Positions 1 through 8,451 of a DNA stretch of 64,000 nucleotides are shown piece after piece. The stretch covers positions 124,001 to 188,000 of the forward strand of contig NZ_FOBX01000013.1 of NCBI RefSeq assembly GCF_900109945.1, written 5' to 3'. The notes under the pieces are model-generated. The model ran no database searches and was not told the origin of the DNA. It was given only the letters and a program-made list of their open reading frames with translations. The translations under genes and the position numbers were made by a program. This DNA is from Bradyrhizobium sp. OK095 (lineage in GTDB: Bacteria; Pseudomonadota; Alphaproteobacteria; Rhizobiales; Xanthobacteraceae). Positions within the stretch are counted from its first letter, which is position 1. Each line of letters opens with the position of its first letter.

Positions 1-821
1 TCGGCCAGCGTCCGGATCACGCCCGCGGTTTCCATCGCGCGCAGGGTGGCCTGCACCGACGGCGTCGCGCCGAACTTCGTGGTCAGATTGTTGCCGTCGA
101 CGAGGTTGCGGCCGAGAGCCGTGAACGGGTTGGAGTTGGTGAAGCTCACCACCGAGGTGCCGTAGTTCAGGTTCGCGGTGAGGTCGATGCCGAGCTGCTT
201 GACGATGTTGCGCTGGACCTCGGCCACCGTCACCTTGAGCATGACCTGGTCGCGGCCGCGGACCACGATCGAGTTCACCACCTTTTCGGCGCCGCCGGCG
301 AGGCGCGCGGCGAGTTCGTTGGCCTGCTGCGCCTCCATCGGGTTCGCCGCAGTGCCGGTCAGGACGATGCCGTCGCCGAGCCCGTCGATCTGGATGTCGG
401 AATTGGGCAGGATTTGCTTCAGGGCTGCCCGCACGCCGTTGAGGTCGCGCTTGACCGCGATGTCATAGGCCGCGATCTGCTGGCCGGCGGAATCGAAGAA
501 CACGATATTGGTCTGGCCGATCGCTGCGCCGATGATGTAGGCGCGCTGCGCCGAGCGCACCACCGCATTGGCAATCTTGGGATCTGCGACCAGCACGTCC
601 TTGATGTCGCGCGGCAGGTCGATCACGATCGACTTGCCGACGCCGAGCGAGAGGAAGCGCGCGTTCATCTGGCCGTCGGCCGCGACCTGCGCCACTGAGC
701 GGTAGTCGGCGGCGACCACGGGGGACAGCGCGGGGTTGAGCACCAGCGCGAGGGCGGCCGAGAACGACAGGGCGCGGACCACAGAGGTTCGCAGCGTCGC
801 CAGATCTGCCCTGCATTTCAT
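1..821 (-). CDS. cpaC: Flp/Tad pilus secretin CpaC (RcpA), N-terminal part; 3' end outside window
   Basis: This is the outer-membrane secretin of a Flp/Tad pilus, and only about the first 273 residues are in the window. The ATG at 821 gives MKCRADLA followed by a hydrophobic signal peptide ending around residue 30 (SPVVAADYRSV). The pilus-assembly N-domain of secretins follows (SIVIDLPRDIKDVLVADPKIANAV). After it comes a BON-like segment (IQIDGLGDGIVLTG) and then the start of the secretin core (VMLKVTVAEVQRNIVKQLG). The gene starts 11 bases after cpaB stops, so the two are surely co-transcribed with cpaA upstream. The product should form the channel through which the pilus leaves the cell. 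Truncation here is only the window edge. Confidence 0.9.
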   Translation of the reverse strand, partial: MKCRADLATLRTSVVRALSFSAALALVLNPALSPVVAADYRSVAQVAADGQMNARFLSLGVGKSIVIDLPRDIKDVLVADPKIANAVVRSAQRAYIIGAAIGQTNIVFFDSAGQQIAAYDIAVKRDLNGVRAALKQILPNSDIQIDGLGDGIVLTGTAANPMEAQQANELAARLAGGAEKVVNSIVVRGRDQVMLKVTVAEVQRNIVKQLGIDLTANLNYGTSVVSFTNSNPFTALGRNLVDGNNLTTKFGATPSVQATLRAMETAGVIRTLA

Positions 822-832
822 ATCGACAGTCC

Positions 833-1630
833 TCATCGTGCTTTCGCCGTCGAGCTTGGGATACCGTAGCGAATGATCGAAACGCCATCGCGCTTCTGTG
901 CGGAATCATCGAGCGTGATCTCGCTCATCTTGACGTCGACGATGCTGCGCAGCGCCAGCGACAGCGTGCCGCTCTGGCGGGCGGCGGACAGCGTCTGGGT
1001 CTGCGACGGATTGAGCTCGAGGGTCACGGTCTTGCCGACCACCGCGTTCTGGCCGTCCTTCTCCTTCGGCGCCTGGTCGATGGCGAGCACGCGGATATTG
1101 GTCAGGATGATCTCGGACGTGATGACATCAGGGGCGGCGCCGCTCTGGTCGGGGTTCTTGAGGCGGCGGGTCAGAAGGACGTCGACGCGATCGTTGGGCA
1201 GGATGAAGCCGCCTGCGCCGGTCTCCGGCGATATCTCGGTGGAGATCGCGCGCATGCCGGTGGGCAGGATGGCCGCCATGAAGCCGGAGCCCTCGGGCTT
1301 GACCAGCTTCTGGTCGCGCATCGGTTCACCCTGGATGAAGGGAGCGCGCGCGATCGAGCCGGTCACCTGGGTCACGCCCTCGGGACGCTCGTTGCGGCGG
1401 ATGAAGGTGGCGCTGGCGGTTGCGGCCGGCCAGGTCTGCCATTGCACGTCTTCCGGCTTGACGGTCTGGCCGAGGCCGATGTCGTTCTTGGCCACCAGGA
1501 CATCGACGGTGGGAAGCTGCGCGACCTGAGCCGCTGGAGGCGGCGCATTGTCCGAGCCGCTCGCCAGGTACGCGGCGACGCCGCCGGCGCAGATGGCGAC
1601 CGTCAGGACGACTATGCGTGCCCTATTCAT
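833..1630 (-). CDS. cpaB: Flp pilus assembly protein CpaB (RcpC)
   Basis: The 265-residue protein has one N-terminal membrane segment (about residues 4-22, ARIVVLTVAICAGG) and then a periplasmic SAF-type domain (VLVAKNDIGLGQTVKPEDV). The RcpC/CpaB C-terminal region follows (IRVLAID, GKTVTLELNPSQTQTL). CpaB proteins sit in the periplasm with the CpaC secretin. I chose the ATG at 1630 because GGAAAG lies about eight bases before it. A TTG six codons upstream (1648) is possible but has no better site. The gene lies between cpaA and cpaC, and a CtrA-like site is about 67 bases upstream. Confidence 0.9.
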   Translation of the reverse strand: MNRARIVVLTVAICAGGVAAYLASGSDNAPPPAAQVAQLPTVDVLVAKNDIGLGQTVKPEDVQWQTWPAATASATFIRRNERPEGVTQVTGSIARAPFIQGEPMRDQKLVKPEGSGFMAAILPTGMRAISTEISPETGAGGFILPNDRVDVLLTRRLKNPDQSGAAPDVITSEIILTNIRVLAIDQAPKEKDGQNAVVGKTVTLELNPSQTQTLSAARQSGTLSLALRSIVDVKMSEITLDDSAQKRDGVSIIRYGIPSSTAKAR

Positions 1631-1696
1631 ACGCTTCACTTTCCACAAAACGCCGCGACGCTGGCGCCGCCGTAATCGGCAGTTGACCAGCTATTC

Positions 1697-1712
1697 GTCA
1701 AAGCATGGTTAA
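1697..1712 (-). promoter_or_regulatory. CtrA-like site upstream of cpaB
   Basis: Read on the minus strand the sequence is TTAACCATGCTTTGAC. That is TTAA-N7-TTGAC, one base from the CtrA consensus TTAA-N7-TTAAC known from Caulobacter and relatives. It is 67 bases before the cpaB start. A site of identical layout precedes the TadE gene at 4772. Binding is inferred. Confidence 0.4.
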
Positions 1713-1757
1713 TGAGGCGTATCTAAATCGGCTTAACGCCGGGTTTACCCGGTGTGT

Positions 1758-2282
1758 TCAGCGCAGTGCGAAGTGAGCGAGGTCGATCGCCTTCACCCAT
1801 CCGGTCTCCGGGTAGATCATCAGCGCGCCAAGCGTCAGCGCGATCCCGTAGGGGATGCCGCTCTCCTTGTCGTGCAGTCGTGCCAGCCAGGCCTGGCCCG
1901 CCAGCCCGTAAGGTAACGGCCATTGCCGGAACTGGAGCAGAAGAAGCGTCAGCGCTCCGCCGAACAGCGAAGCGTAGAGCAGGAAGTCCATCAACTGGGC
2001 GAAGCCGAACCAGAGCGCGACAGAAGCCGCGATCTTGGCGTCGCCGCCGCCCATCCAGCCCATCGCGAAGCAGCCGAAGGCCACGACCAGGAGCAACGCA
2101 CCGGCGCCGACATGGCTCAGCATCTCGTAAGGTGCCATGCCACCGGCGAAGGCGAGCACGAAGAATCCCGCGACCAGCGCCAGCGAGACGCGGTTCGAGA
2201 TTGTCATCGTGAAGAGATCGCTCGCGGCGGCGAACGCCATCAGGGCCGGAAACAGCAGAAGGCGCGCAAGGTCGAGGATCAT
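1758..2282 (-). CDS. cpaA: Prepilin peptidase CpaA (TadV), A24 family
   Basis: This 174-residue membrane-embedded aspartic protease should remove the leader of Flp prepilins. The two catalytic aspartates of the A24A family are visible: Asp22 in AASDLFTMTISN and Asp81 in MGGGDAK. There are four to five hydrophobic helices (around 4-20, 35-50, 58-75, 83-120). It lacks the N-methylation domain of larger type IV prepilin peptidases, as is normal for CpaA/TadV. It lies between the pilin gene and cpaB on the same strand, although 127 bases separate it from cpaB, where a separate promoter may sit. Confidence 0.93.
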   Translation of the reverse strand: MILDLARLLLFPALMAFAAASDLFTMTISNRVSLALVAGFFVLAFAGGMAPYEMLSHVGAGALLLVVAFGCFAMGWMGGGDAKIAASVALWFGFAQLMDFLLYASLFGGALTLLLLQFRQWPLPYGLAGQAWLARLHDKESGIPYGIALTLGALMIYPETGWVKAIDLAHFALR

Positions 2283-2413
2283 GGGCTGCGTCTTGAGCTT
2301 GGTATCAATCTTGGGTTCGCCGCGGGATCCGGCGTCGGGCGATGCTAGCCGGCAGTGCTAAACAAACCGACAATGGTGGCAGCGGCCGCAAGAAGCGGAA
2401 CCCGTGCGCATGC

Positions 2414-2560
2414 TCACCAGAGGCTGGCAATGCGCGCGGCGAGTGCGACCGTCGCAAACAGCAGGGCAAGGCAGACCCAGTAGGTCGGCGAGCCGGTCTG
2501 CACCGTCTCCGCCTTGCTCGCCGCAATCGCGGCATCGGATCTGTACTCGTGCAACGCCAC
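2414..2560 (-). CDS. Possible 48-residue single-pass membrane protein
   Basis: A short reading frame starts at GTG (2560) and ends at TGA (2414). It gives a charged, Ala-rich N-terminal half (VALHEYRSDAAIAASKAET) and one clear hydrophobic helix near the C-terminus (YWVCLALLFATVALAARI). An in-frame TGA just upstream fixes the start to this GTG, and the ribosome-binding site is weak (GGCGAG). It lies between the pilin terminator and cpaA, on their strand. I recognise no family. The membrane-like composition and position argue for a real small gene of the Tad locus, but the short length leaves doubt. Confidence 0.42.
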   Translation of the reverse strand: MALHEYRSDAAIAASKAETVQTGSPTYWVCLALLFATVALAARIASLW

Positions 2561-2589
2561 TGGAACTCGCCGTGCTCAAAAAAACAAAG

Positions 2590-2607
2590 GCCCCGGAGGT
2601 CCGGGGC
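2590..2607 (-). terminator. Rho-independent terminator of the Flp pilin gene
   Basis: An 8-bp perfect stem (GCCCCGGA / TCCGGGGC) with a 2-base loop is followed on the minus strand by CTTTG and a run of seven T. It lies 23 bases after the pilin stop codon. It should separate abundant pilin mRNA from the downstream cpa genes. Confidence 0.85.
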
Positions 2608-2630
2608 TTTTGCCATCGCTAGTCGGTCGC

Positions 2631-2795
2631 TTACTTCAGCGAGGCGCTGATCGAACCGAACTTGGTGTTCAGCGTGCTGCCGAGGTTGTTGACGACGGTG
2701 ATGATGGCCAGCGCGATGCCGGCGGCGATCAGACCGTATTCGATGGCGGTGGCGCCGGATTCATCCTTGGCGAAACGCGCAATCAGGTTCTTCAT
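2631..2795 (-). CDS. Flp/Fap family major pilin
   Basis: The 54-residue type IVb prepilin is the right size for the Flp family. The leader ends at Gly14 (DESG|ATAIEYGLIA). After cleavage the mature protein has Glu at position 5 and Tyr at 6, the Flp hallmark, followed by the hydrophobic helix (GLIAAGIALAIITVV). I chose the ATG at 2795 because GGAG lies eight bases before it; the ATG at 2801 is too close to that site. A strong terminator follows directly, as expected for a highly expressed pilin gene. The peptidase that would process it, CpaA, is encoded just downstream. Confidence 0.93.
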   Translation of the reverse strand: MKNLIARFAKDESGATAIEYGLIAAGIALAIITVVNNLGSTLNTKFGSISASLK

Positions 2796-2928
2796 GAACA
2801 TAACTCCATCTGGGTTGGATCGCCTCGTTCGGCGCTGTCGTTGACGCCCTGACCATGAGAGCCGAGCTCTTTCGGTAGAGTTAATTCGATCGTGCAAACC
2901 CGAATCCTGCGCGATGCTTTTGCCCAAA

Positions 2929-2944
2929 GTGAATTTCGCCTTAA
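2929..2944 (-). promoter_or_regulatory. CtrA-like site upstream of the Flp pilin gene
   Basis: The minus strand reads TTAAGGCGAAATTCAC, that is TTAA-N7-TTCAC, with one mismatch to the CtrA consensus. It lies about 134 bases before the pilin start, in the gap shared with the divergent desaturase gene, so it could serve either gene. Caulobacter pilA is CtrA-controlled, which makes the placement sensible. Confidence 0.3.
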
Positions 2945-3065
2945 GGCACCCGTTGGAATTCGCTCCGGTTCCTGATCCGCCGCAAGCGCGCCGCAGGCTT
3001 CACCGTCCCTTAAATTTCACGGAGTAGGCCTAAGGCGGACCAGCTATTTCGGAAGAGAGGCGACG

Positions 3066-3893
3066 ATGTCGAGCCTGCCCATGCAAGTCGCCCTGATGCT
3101 CGGCGAGACCATCGCCAAAGTGGTCCCCGTCACCTTCGTGCTCGCGCTGATCTTCACGGTGCTCGAGTACTTCTGGGCCTGCAATCCCGGTATTGCTTGG
3201 TGGCGCAAGCGGGAGATCATCACCGACATCTGTTACTGGTTCTTCGTTCCGGTGTTCGCCCGTACCATGCGGATCGGGCTGCTGATCGTCGGCGCGAGTC
3301 TTCTCTTCAACATCCATGAGGCCGACGATCTCATCGCCTTCTACGACAATGGCCATGGCCCGCTGGCGCAATTGCCGCTCTGGGGGCAGGCCGTGCTGTT
3401 CCTGGTGCTGTCCGATTTCATGCTGTACTGGCTGCACCGGCTTTTCCATGGCGGTGAGTTCTGGAAGTACCATGCGATCCATCACTCCTCGGAGGAGATC
3501 AGCTGGATCTCGGCGGCTCGCTTCCATCCGGTCAATCTCGTGCTTGGCACGATAGGGGTCGACGTCGTGCTGCTGATGGCCGGCATCTCCCCGAACGCCA
3601 TGGTCTGGATTGCTCCGTTCACGACCTTCCATTCGGCCTTCGTGCACGCCAATTTGAACTGGACCTTCGGGCCGTTCAGATATGTGCTGGCGACGCCGGT
3701 GTTCCACCGCTGGCACCACACCCAGCTCGAAGAGGGCGGCAACACCAATTTCGCCGGCTCGTTCCCGATCTGGGACGTGCTGTTCGGCACCTTCCGCATG
3801 CCGGAGGGGCAACTGCCGCAGGATTACGGCAAGGACGAAGCAACCATGCCGAAGGAGATCGTGGGCCAGCTCGCCTATCCGTTCCGCCGCTAG
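3066..3893 (+). CDS. Sterol desaturase / fatty acid hydroxylase family membrane enzyme
   Basis: The 275-residue membrane protein carries the histidine clusters of the fatty-acid-hydroxylase superfamily (PF04116): HRLFH at 124-128, HAIHH at 136-140, a middle region FHSAFVHANLN, and HRWHH at 214-218. These clusters bind a di-iron centre used for O2-dependent hydroxylation or desaturation of lipids. Hydrophobic segments lie at about 18-35, 58-82, 108-122 and 160-180. The substrate cannot be read from sequence; hopanoids, carotenoids or ornithine lipids are all possible in this lineage. It is divergent from the pilin gene and does not look like part of the Tad locus. Confidence 0.82.
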   Translation: MSSLPMQVALMLGETIAKVVPVTFVLALIFTVLEYFWACNPGIAWWRKREIITDICYWFFVPVFARTMRIGLLIVGASLLFNIHEADDLIAFYDNGHGPLAQLPLWGQAVLFLVLSDFMLYWLHRLFHGGEFWKYHAIHHSSEEISWISAARFHPVNLVLGTIGVDVVLLMAGISPNAMVWIAPFTTFHSAFVHANLNWTFGPFRYVLATPVFHRWHHTQLEEGGNTNFAGSFPIWDVLFGTFRMPEGQLPQDYGKDEATMPKEIVGQLAYPFRR

Positions 3894-4042
3894 CGTGGGT
3901 TACGGAAAACGCCAGTCCGTTCAAACAATAGTCGGCGAATTTGCGGAACGTTCACGAATTGAGGGCAGGTTAGCGAGGTCGGGCACCGGCTCCGCTGTAT
4001 CCAATCGCTTCTGCCGGTTTGTGACGTCCCGGGGGTAAGAGT

Positions 4043-4540
4043 ATGCGTAAAGAACTGCTGCGCCGTCATGCGCGCGTCTGTCTTCTGGCTGCGGCCGCGA
4101 TGCTGGCATCGCCGGCTGCCGGCCTTGCCGAGACCGGCGCCGATATGATCGCCGTCAATGTCGACCAGGCCAAGCTGGTCCGCCTACCCGGCAAGGTCGC
4201 GACCATCGTGGTCGGCAATCCCCTGATCGCCGACGTCACGCTCCAGCCCGGCGGCATGATCGTCGTGACCGGCAAGGGTTACGGCGCCACCAATTTCATC
4301 GCAATGGACCGGGGCGGCGAGATCCTGGTGGACCGCCAGATCCAGGTCGAAGGTCCGAGCGACCGGCTCGTGACCGTCTATCGCGGGATCGAGCGCGAGT
4401 CCTACAGCTGCGTGCCGCAGTGCCAGCGCCGCGTGACGCTGGGCGACAGCGACAACTATTTCAACAACACGATGAACCAGGCCGGTGCGCTGAGCAGCAG
4501 TGCCAGCGGCGGTGCCGGTGCGGGCGCCAAAACCAACTAA
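4043..4540 (+). CDS. Stand-alone pilus-assembly N-domain protein (secretin N-domain-like)
   Basis: The 165-residue protein has a signal peptide (about residues 1-30, ending near GLAE) and one copy of the pilus assembly N-terminal domain found at the front of CpaC secretins (VDQAKLVRLPGKVATIVVGNPLIADVTLQPGG in part). The secretin core is absent. The C-terminus is a short Cys-containing stretch (YSCVPQCQRR) and a Ser/Gly/Ala tail. It is probably periplasmic. It precedes the two TadE-like genes, so a role in assembling the same pilus is likely but not shown. CpaC itself starts with the same domain, which suggests partial duplication. Confidence 0.75.
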   Translation: MRKELLRRHARVCLLAAAAMLASPAAGLAETGADMIAVNVDQAKLVRLPGKVATIVVGNPLIADVTLQPGGMIVVTGKGYGATNFIAMDRGGEILVDRQIQVEGPSDRLVTVYRGIERESYSCVPQCQRRVTLGDSDNYFNNTMNQAGALSSSASGGAGAGAKTN

Positions 4541-4656
4541 CGGGACCGATCGGCGGGTTTGCCCGGGCTGGATCGCATGATCCGGTCCGGACACGCGTGC
4601 GACGAAGAGCTCTCTTCCAGGTTCGCTTTCTTCCGCGCCCTTCGGATCGTTCGTGG

Positions 4657-4672
4657 TTAACCCATCCTTGAC
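4657..4672 (+). promoter_or_regulatory. CtrA-like site upstream of the TadE-like genes
   Basis: The sequence TTAACCCATCCTTGAC is TTAA-N7-TTGAC, one base from the CtrA consensus. It is the same variant as the site before cpaB. It lies 70-100 bases before the two candidate starts of the first TadE-like gene. Confidence 0.4.
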
Positions 4673-4771
4673 GGCGCGGTCCGCCGGGTACGGATCGCCT
4701 GAAACACTTAAACAATCAGTTTCCGCTATTGAACTGGGCAGATGATCGCCGCTGCCGGGGAATTTGACGCG

Positions 4772-5350
4772 ATGCCATCGCCTGCACCTACGAGATTTAC
4801 GCTTCGCACCGCGCTGCGCCGGTTTCGCGGCAGCCGCCGCGGCTCCGCCGCCGTCGAGTTCGCGCTGGTCGCACCGGTCTTCTTTGGGCTGCTGTTCGCC
4901 ATCATCGAGACGGCGCTCATGTTCTTCGCAAGCCAGGTGCTCGAGACCATCACGCAGAATTCCGCGCGCGTGGTCCTGACCGGGCAGGCGCAATCCGGCT
5001 CGGTGACCGCGTGCGCGGTCTCCGGCGTGAGCACGCCCTGCTCGCAAACGACGTTCAAGAGCTACGTCTGCAGCCAGATCCCGGCGCTGTTCGACTGCAA
5101 CAGCCTCTATGTCGACGTCACGAGCTTCTCCTCGTTCTCAGCGGTGACGTTGCCGAGCCACATCAACGGCTCCGGAAATTTCGACACGAGCACGAGCTAC
5201 AGCCCGGGCAACGCCGGCGACATCGTGGTGGTCAGGCTGTTCTACCAGTGGCCGCTGTTCGTCACCGGGCTCGGCTACAACATCTCCAATCTCACGGGCA
5301 GCAAGCGGCTGCTGGTGGCTACGGCCGCGTTCAAGAACGAGCCTTACTAG
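4772..5350 (+). CDS. TadE/TadG-family pseudopilin (first copy)
   Basis: A basic N-terminus (RTALRRFRGSRRG) leads into the TadE signature SAAVEFALVAPVFFGLLFAIIE, a type IVb-like processing site followed by a hydrophobic helix. The rest is a Ser/Thr-rich periplasmic domain with paired cysteines. TadE/F proteins are minor pseudopilins matured by the same CpaA-type peptidase. I prefer the ATG at 4772 because GGGGAA is nine bases upstream. The ATG at 4742 would add ten residues and has no clear ribosome-binding site. It forms a unit with the second TadE-like gene downstream. Confidence 0.85.
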   Translation: MPSPAPTRFTLRTALRRFRGSRRGSAAVEFALVAPVFFGLLFAIIETALMFFASQVLETITQNSARVVLTGQAQSGSVTACAVSGVSTPCSQTTFKSYVCSQIPALFDCNSLYVDVTSFSSFSAVTLPSHINGSGNFDTSTSYSPGNAGDIVVVRLFYQWPLFVTGLGYNISNLTGSKRLLVATAAFKNEPY

Positions 5351-5402
5351 AGCCTGATCCGGAAAAGTGCACAGCGGTTTTTCGCAAAGATCATGCTCAA
5401 GA
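5351..5402. repeat. Interspersed palindromic repeat, Bradyrhizobium type (pattern GATCCGGAAAAGTG...GATCATGCTC)
   Basis: The sequence between the two TadE-like genes matches a short intergenic repeat I know as very frequent in Bradyrhizobium genomes: a 5' GATCCGGAAAAGTG block, a central AGCGGTTTTTCG block and a 3' AAGATCATGCTC block. The ends are partly complementary. The ATG at 5393 falls inside it, so a start there is doubtful. Confidence 0.65.
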
Positions 5403-5428
5403 AACGGGACAACGGATCGGGCGGAACG

Positions 5429-6007
5429 ATGCAGGCGATTGCGAAATTCTGGCGGGCGGCGCGCCTCACCGCGTACGAATTCCTTGCCGACGGCAGAGGT
5501 CTGGCGGCGACCGAATTCGCGGTGATCGTGCCGCTGATGCTGGTGATGTTCTTCGGCACCGTCGAGTTCTCGTCGGGGGTGGCGATCGATCGCAAGGTAA
5601 CGCTGATGGCGCGGACGCTGTCGGACCTCACCTCGCAGTCGACGTCGGTCGGCGACACCGACATGACCAATTTCTTCGCCGCCTCGACCGGCGTCATGAC
5701 GCCCTACGCCACCTCGCCGGTGTCGGCGACGATCACCGAGCTCTATGTCGATCCCTCGACCTTGCAGGCGCATGTGCAGTGGAGCAAGGGATCGGTGCCG
5801 CGGGCGCCGAAATCGGTGGTCACGATTCCGACGACGCTTGCGATCGCCGGCACCTATCTGATCTTCAGCGAGGTCAACTACACCTACACGCCGTCGGTCG
5901 GCTATGTGCTCAAGAACGCGATCACGCTGAGCGACGTCGCCTATACCCGCCCGCGCCAGTCCACCTGCGTCTATTACAGCCCGGATACGGCCTGCACGAC
6001 TTACTGA
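5429..6007 (+). CDS. TadE/TadG-family pseudopilin (second copy)
   Basis: The protein has the layout of its upstream neighbour: a short cytoplasmic N-terminus, the TadE helix (GLAATEFAVIVPLMLVMFFG, with the Glu five residues into the helix) and a periplasmic domain of about 150 residues ending in a Cys-containing tail (STCVYYSPDTACTTY). It is probably a minor pseudopilin of the Flp pilus. The frame is open from ATG 5393, but that codon lies in an interspersed repeat. The ATG at 5429, just after GGCGGAACG, is the more likely start. A terminator shared with the convergent csp gene follows. Confidence 0.85.
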   Translation: MQAIAKFWRAARLTAYEFLADGRGLAATEFAVIVPLMLVMFFGTVEFSSGVAIDRKVTLMARTLSDLTSQSTSVGDTDMTNFFAASTGVMTPYATSPVSATITELYVDPSTLQAHVQWSKGSVPRAPKSVVTIPTTLAIAGTYLIFSEVNYTYTPSVGYVLKNAITLSDVAYTRPRQSTCVYYSPDTACTTY

Positions 6008-6037
6008 GCGTCCGCGATTCATCGCGCATGAAAAAAA

Positions 6038-6058
6038 GGCCGTGCATCTCGCACGGCC
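6038..6058. terminator. Bidirectional terminator between TadE-like gene and csp
   Basis: An 8-bp perfect stem (GGCCGTGC / GCACGGCC) with a 5-base loop is preceded by seven A and followed by four T, so it can work in both directions. It lies between two convergent genes, 31 bases after the TadE-like stop and 43 bases after the csp stop. Confidence 0.85.
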
Positions 6059-6100
6059 TTTTGCCTTGGTTTGTTGATCCGGGCCAAAGGCCCGGAAAGC

Positions 6101-6313
6101 TCAGCCGGCGTCGCGGAGGTTGTCCGCTGCCGACTTGCCGGAACGGCGGTCGGCGACGATCTCGTAGGAGATCTTCTGGCCTTCGCGCAGCGAGCCGAGG
6201 CCCGCACGCTCGACGGCGCTGATGTGAACGAACACGTCCTGGCCGCCATCGTCGGGCTGGATGAAGCCGAAGCCCTTGGTCGCGTTAAACCACTTCACGG
6301 TTCCCATGCTCAT
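6101..6313 (-). CDS. Cold-shock protein, CspA family
   Basis: The 70-residue single cold-shock domain has both RNA-binding motifs: KGFGFIQ at 13-19 (RNP1) and VFVHI at 27-31 (RNP2). Proteins of this family bind single-stranded RNA and act as chaperones or antiterminators. AAGGGA lies nine bases before the ATG at 6313. The 5' region up to infA is 270 bases long and holds a strong hairpin, which would fit the long leaders typical of csp mRNAs. It is third in a same-strand series after a DEAD-box helicase and IF-1, all of which act on RNA structure or translation. Confidence 0.93.
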   Translation of the reverse strand: MSMGTVKWFNATKGFGFIQPDDGGQDVFVHISAVERAGLGSLREGQKISYEIVADRRSGKSAADNLRDAG

Positions 6314-6507
6314 GGGGGGTAGTCCCTTCTCAAATACACAATGTTAGAGCCCACTCACGCAGGCAGGTTAGATCGAATTTTTGGAAGGGTCGTCAGCGTG
6401 TCTGAACCGGCTGTACCGGTGGATGCTAATGTCGTCCGGCCGAAAATCGATTGGCGCATTTTATTGGAAACAGGGTCCCGAAACAATCCTGACGTGCACG
6501 ATTTTTT

Positions 6508-6534
6508 GATCCGCCGTGGTGTCCACGGCGGATC
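6508..6534. other. Perfect 12-bp hairpin between infA and csp
   Basis: GATCCGCCGTGG and its exact complement CCACGGCGGATC are separated by three bases. On the minus strand, the direction of both genes, the stem is followed by six A rather than T, so it is not a standard intrinsic terminator. It may stabilise the infA mRNA 3' end, or it may form part of the csp leader. The remainder of this 270-base gap shows nothing I can name. Confidence 0.6.
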
Positions 6535-6583
6535 GGCATACAGATCAGAATTTTAGTTCCGCAACTGATGCGCCGGAAGCGCA

Positions 6584-6871
6584 TTAGCGGCGGCGAAACT
6601 GGCCGCCGCGCTGTCCGGGACGGGGAGGTCCGCCCACCCCGCTGGGACGTTCGTCCTTGTGGCGGAAAATCAGCCGGCCCTTCTCGAGGTCATAGGGCGA
6701 CATCTCCACCGTCACGCGGTCGCCCGCCAGCGTCTTGATGCGGTTCTTCTTCATCTTGCCGGCGGTGTAGGCGACGATCTCGTGTCCGGCGTCGAGCTGC
6801 ACGCGGTAGCGTGCGTCGGGGAGGATTTCGGTGACCAGTCCTTCGAACTGGATCAGCTCTTCTTTAGCCAT
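6584..6871 (-). CDS. infA: Translation initiation factor IF-1 with C-terminal Arg/Gly-rich extension
   Basis: Residues 1-70 are the S1/OB-fold IF-1 domain (MAKEELIQFEGLVTEILPDARYRV, GHEIVAYTAGKMKKNRI, GDRVTVEMSPYDLEKGRL in short pieces). IF-1 binds the ribosomal A site during initiation. The usual length is 72 residues; this one is 95, with an added tail rich in Gly, Pro and Arg (RPSGVGGPPRPGQRGGQFRRR in part). Such a tail is absent from the essential housekeeping IF-1 of enterobacteria. The ATG at 6871 follows GGAGAAATTC and lies 23 bases after the helicase stop, so the two are co-transcribed. Whether this is the only infA of the genome cannot be judged here. Confidence 0.9.
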   Translation of the reverse strand: MAKEELIQFEGLVTEILPDARYRVQLDAGHEIVAYTAGKMKKNRIKTLAGDRVTVEMSPYDLEKGRLIFRHKDERPSGVGGPPRPGQRGGQFRRR

Positions 6872-6894
6872 GAATTTCTCCAGGTCGTGGACGG

Positions 6895-8451
<1,557 letters not shown>

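Noticed and set aside
5011..6222. 403-codon open frame on plus across both TadE-like genes
   Set aside because: Alternative frame of the TadE-like genes; the real frames carry the TadE helix and stop before the terminator.
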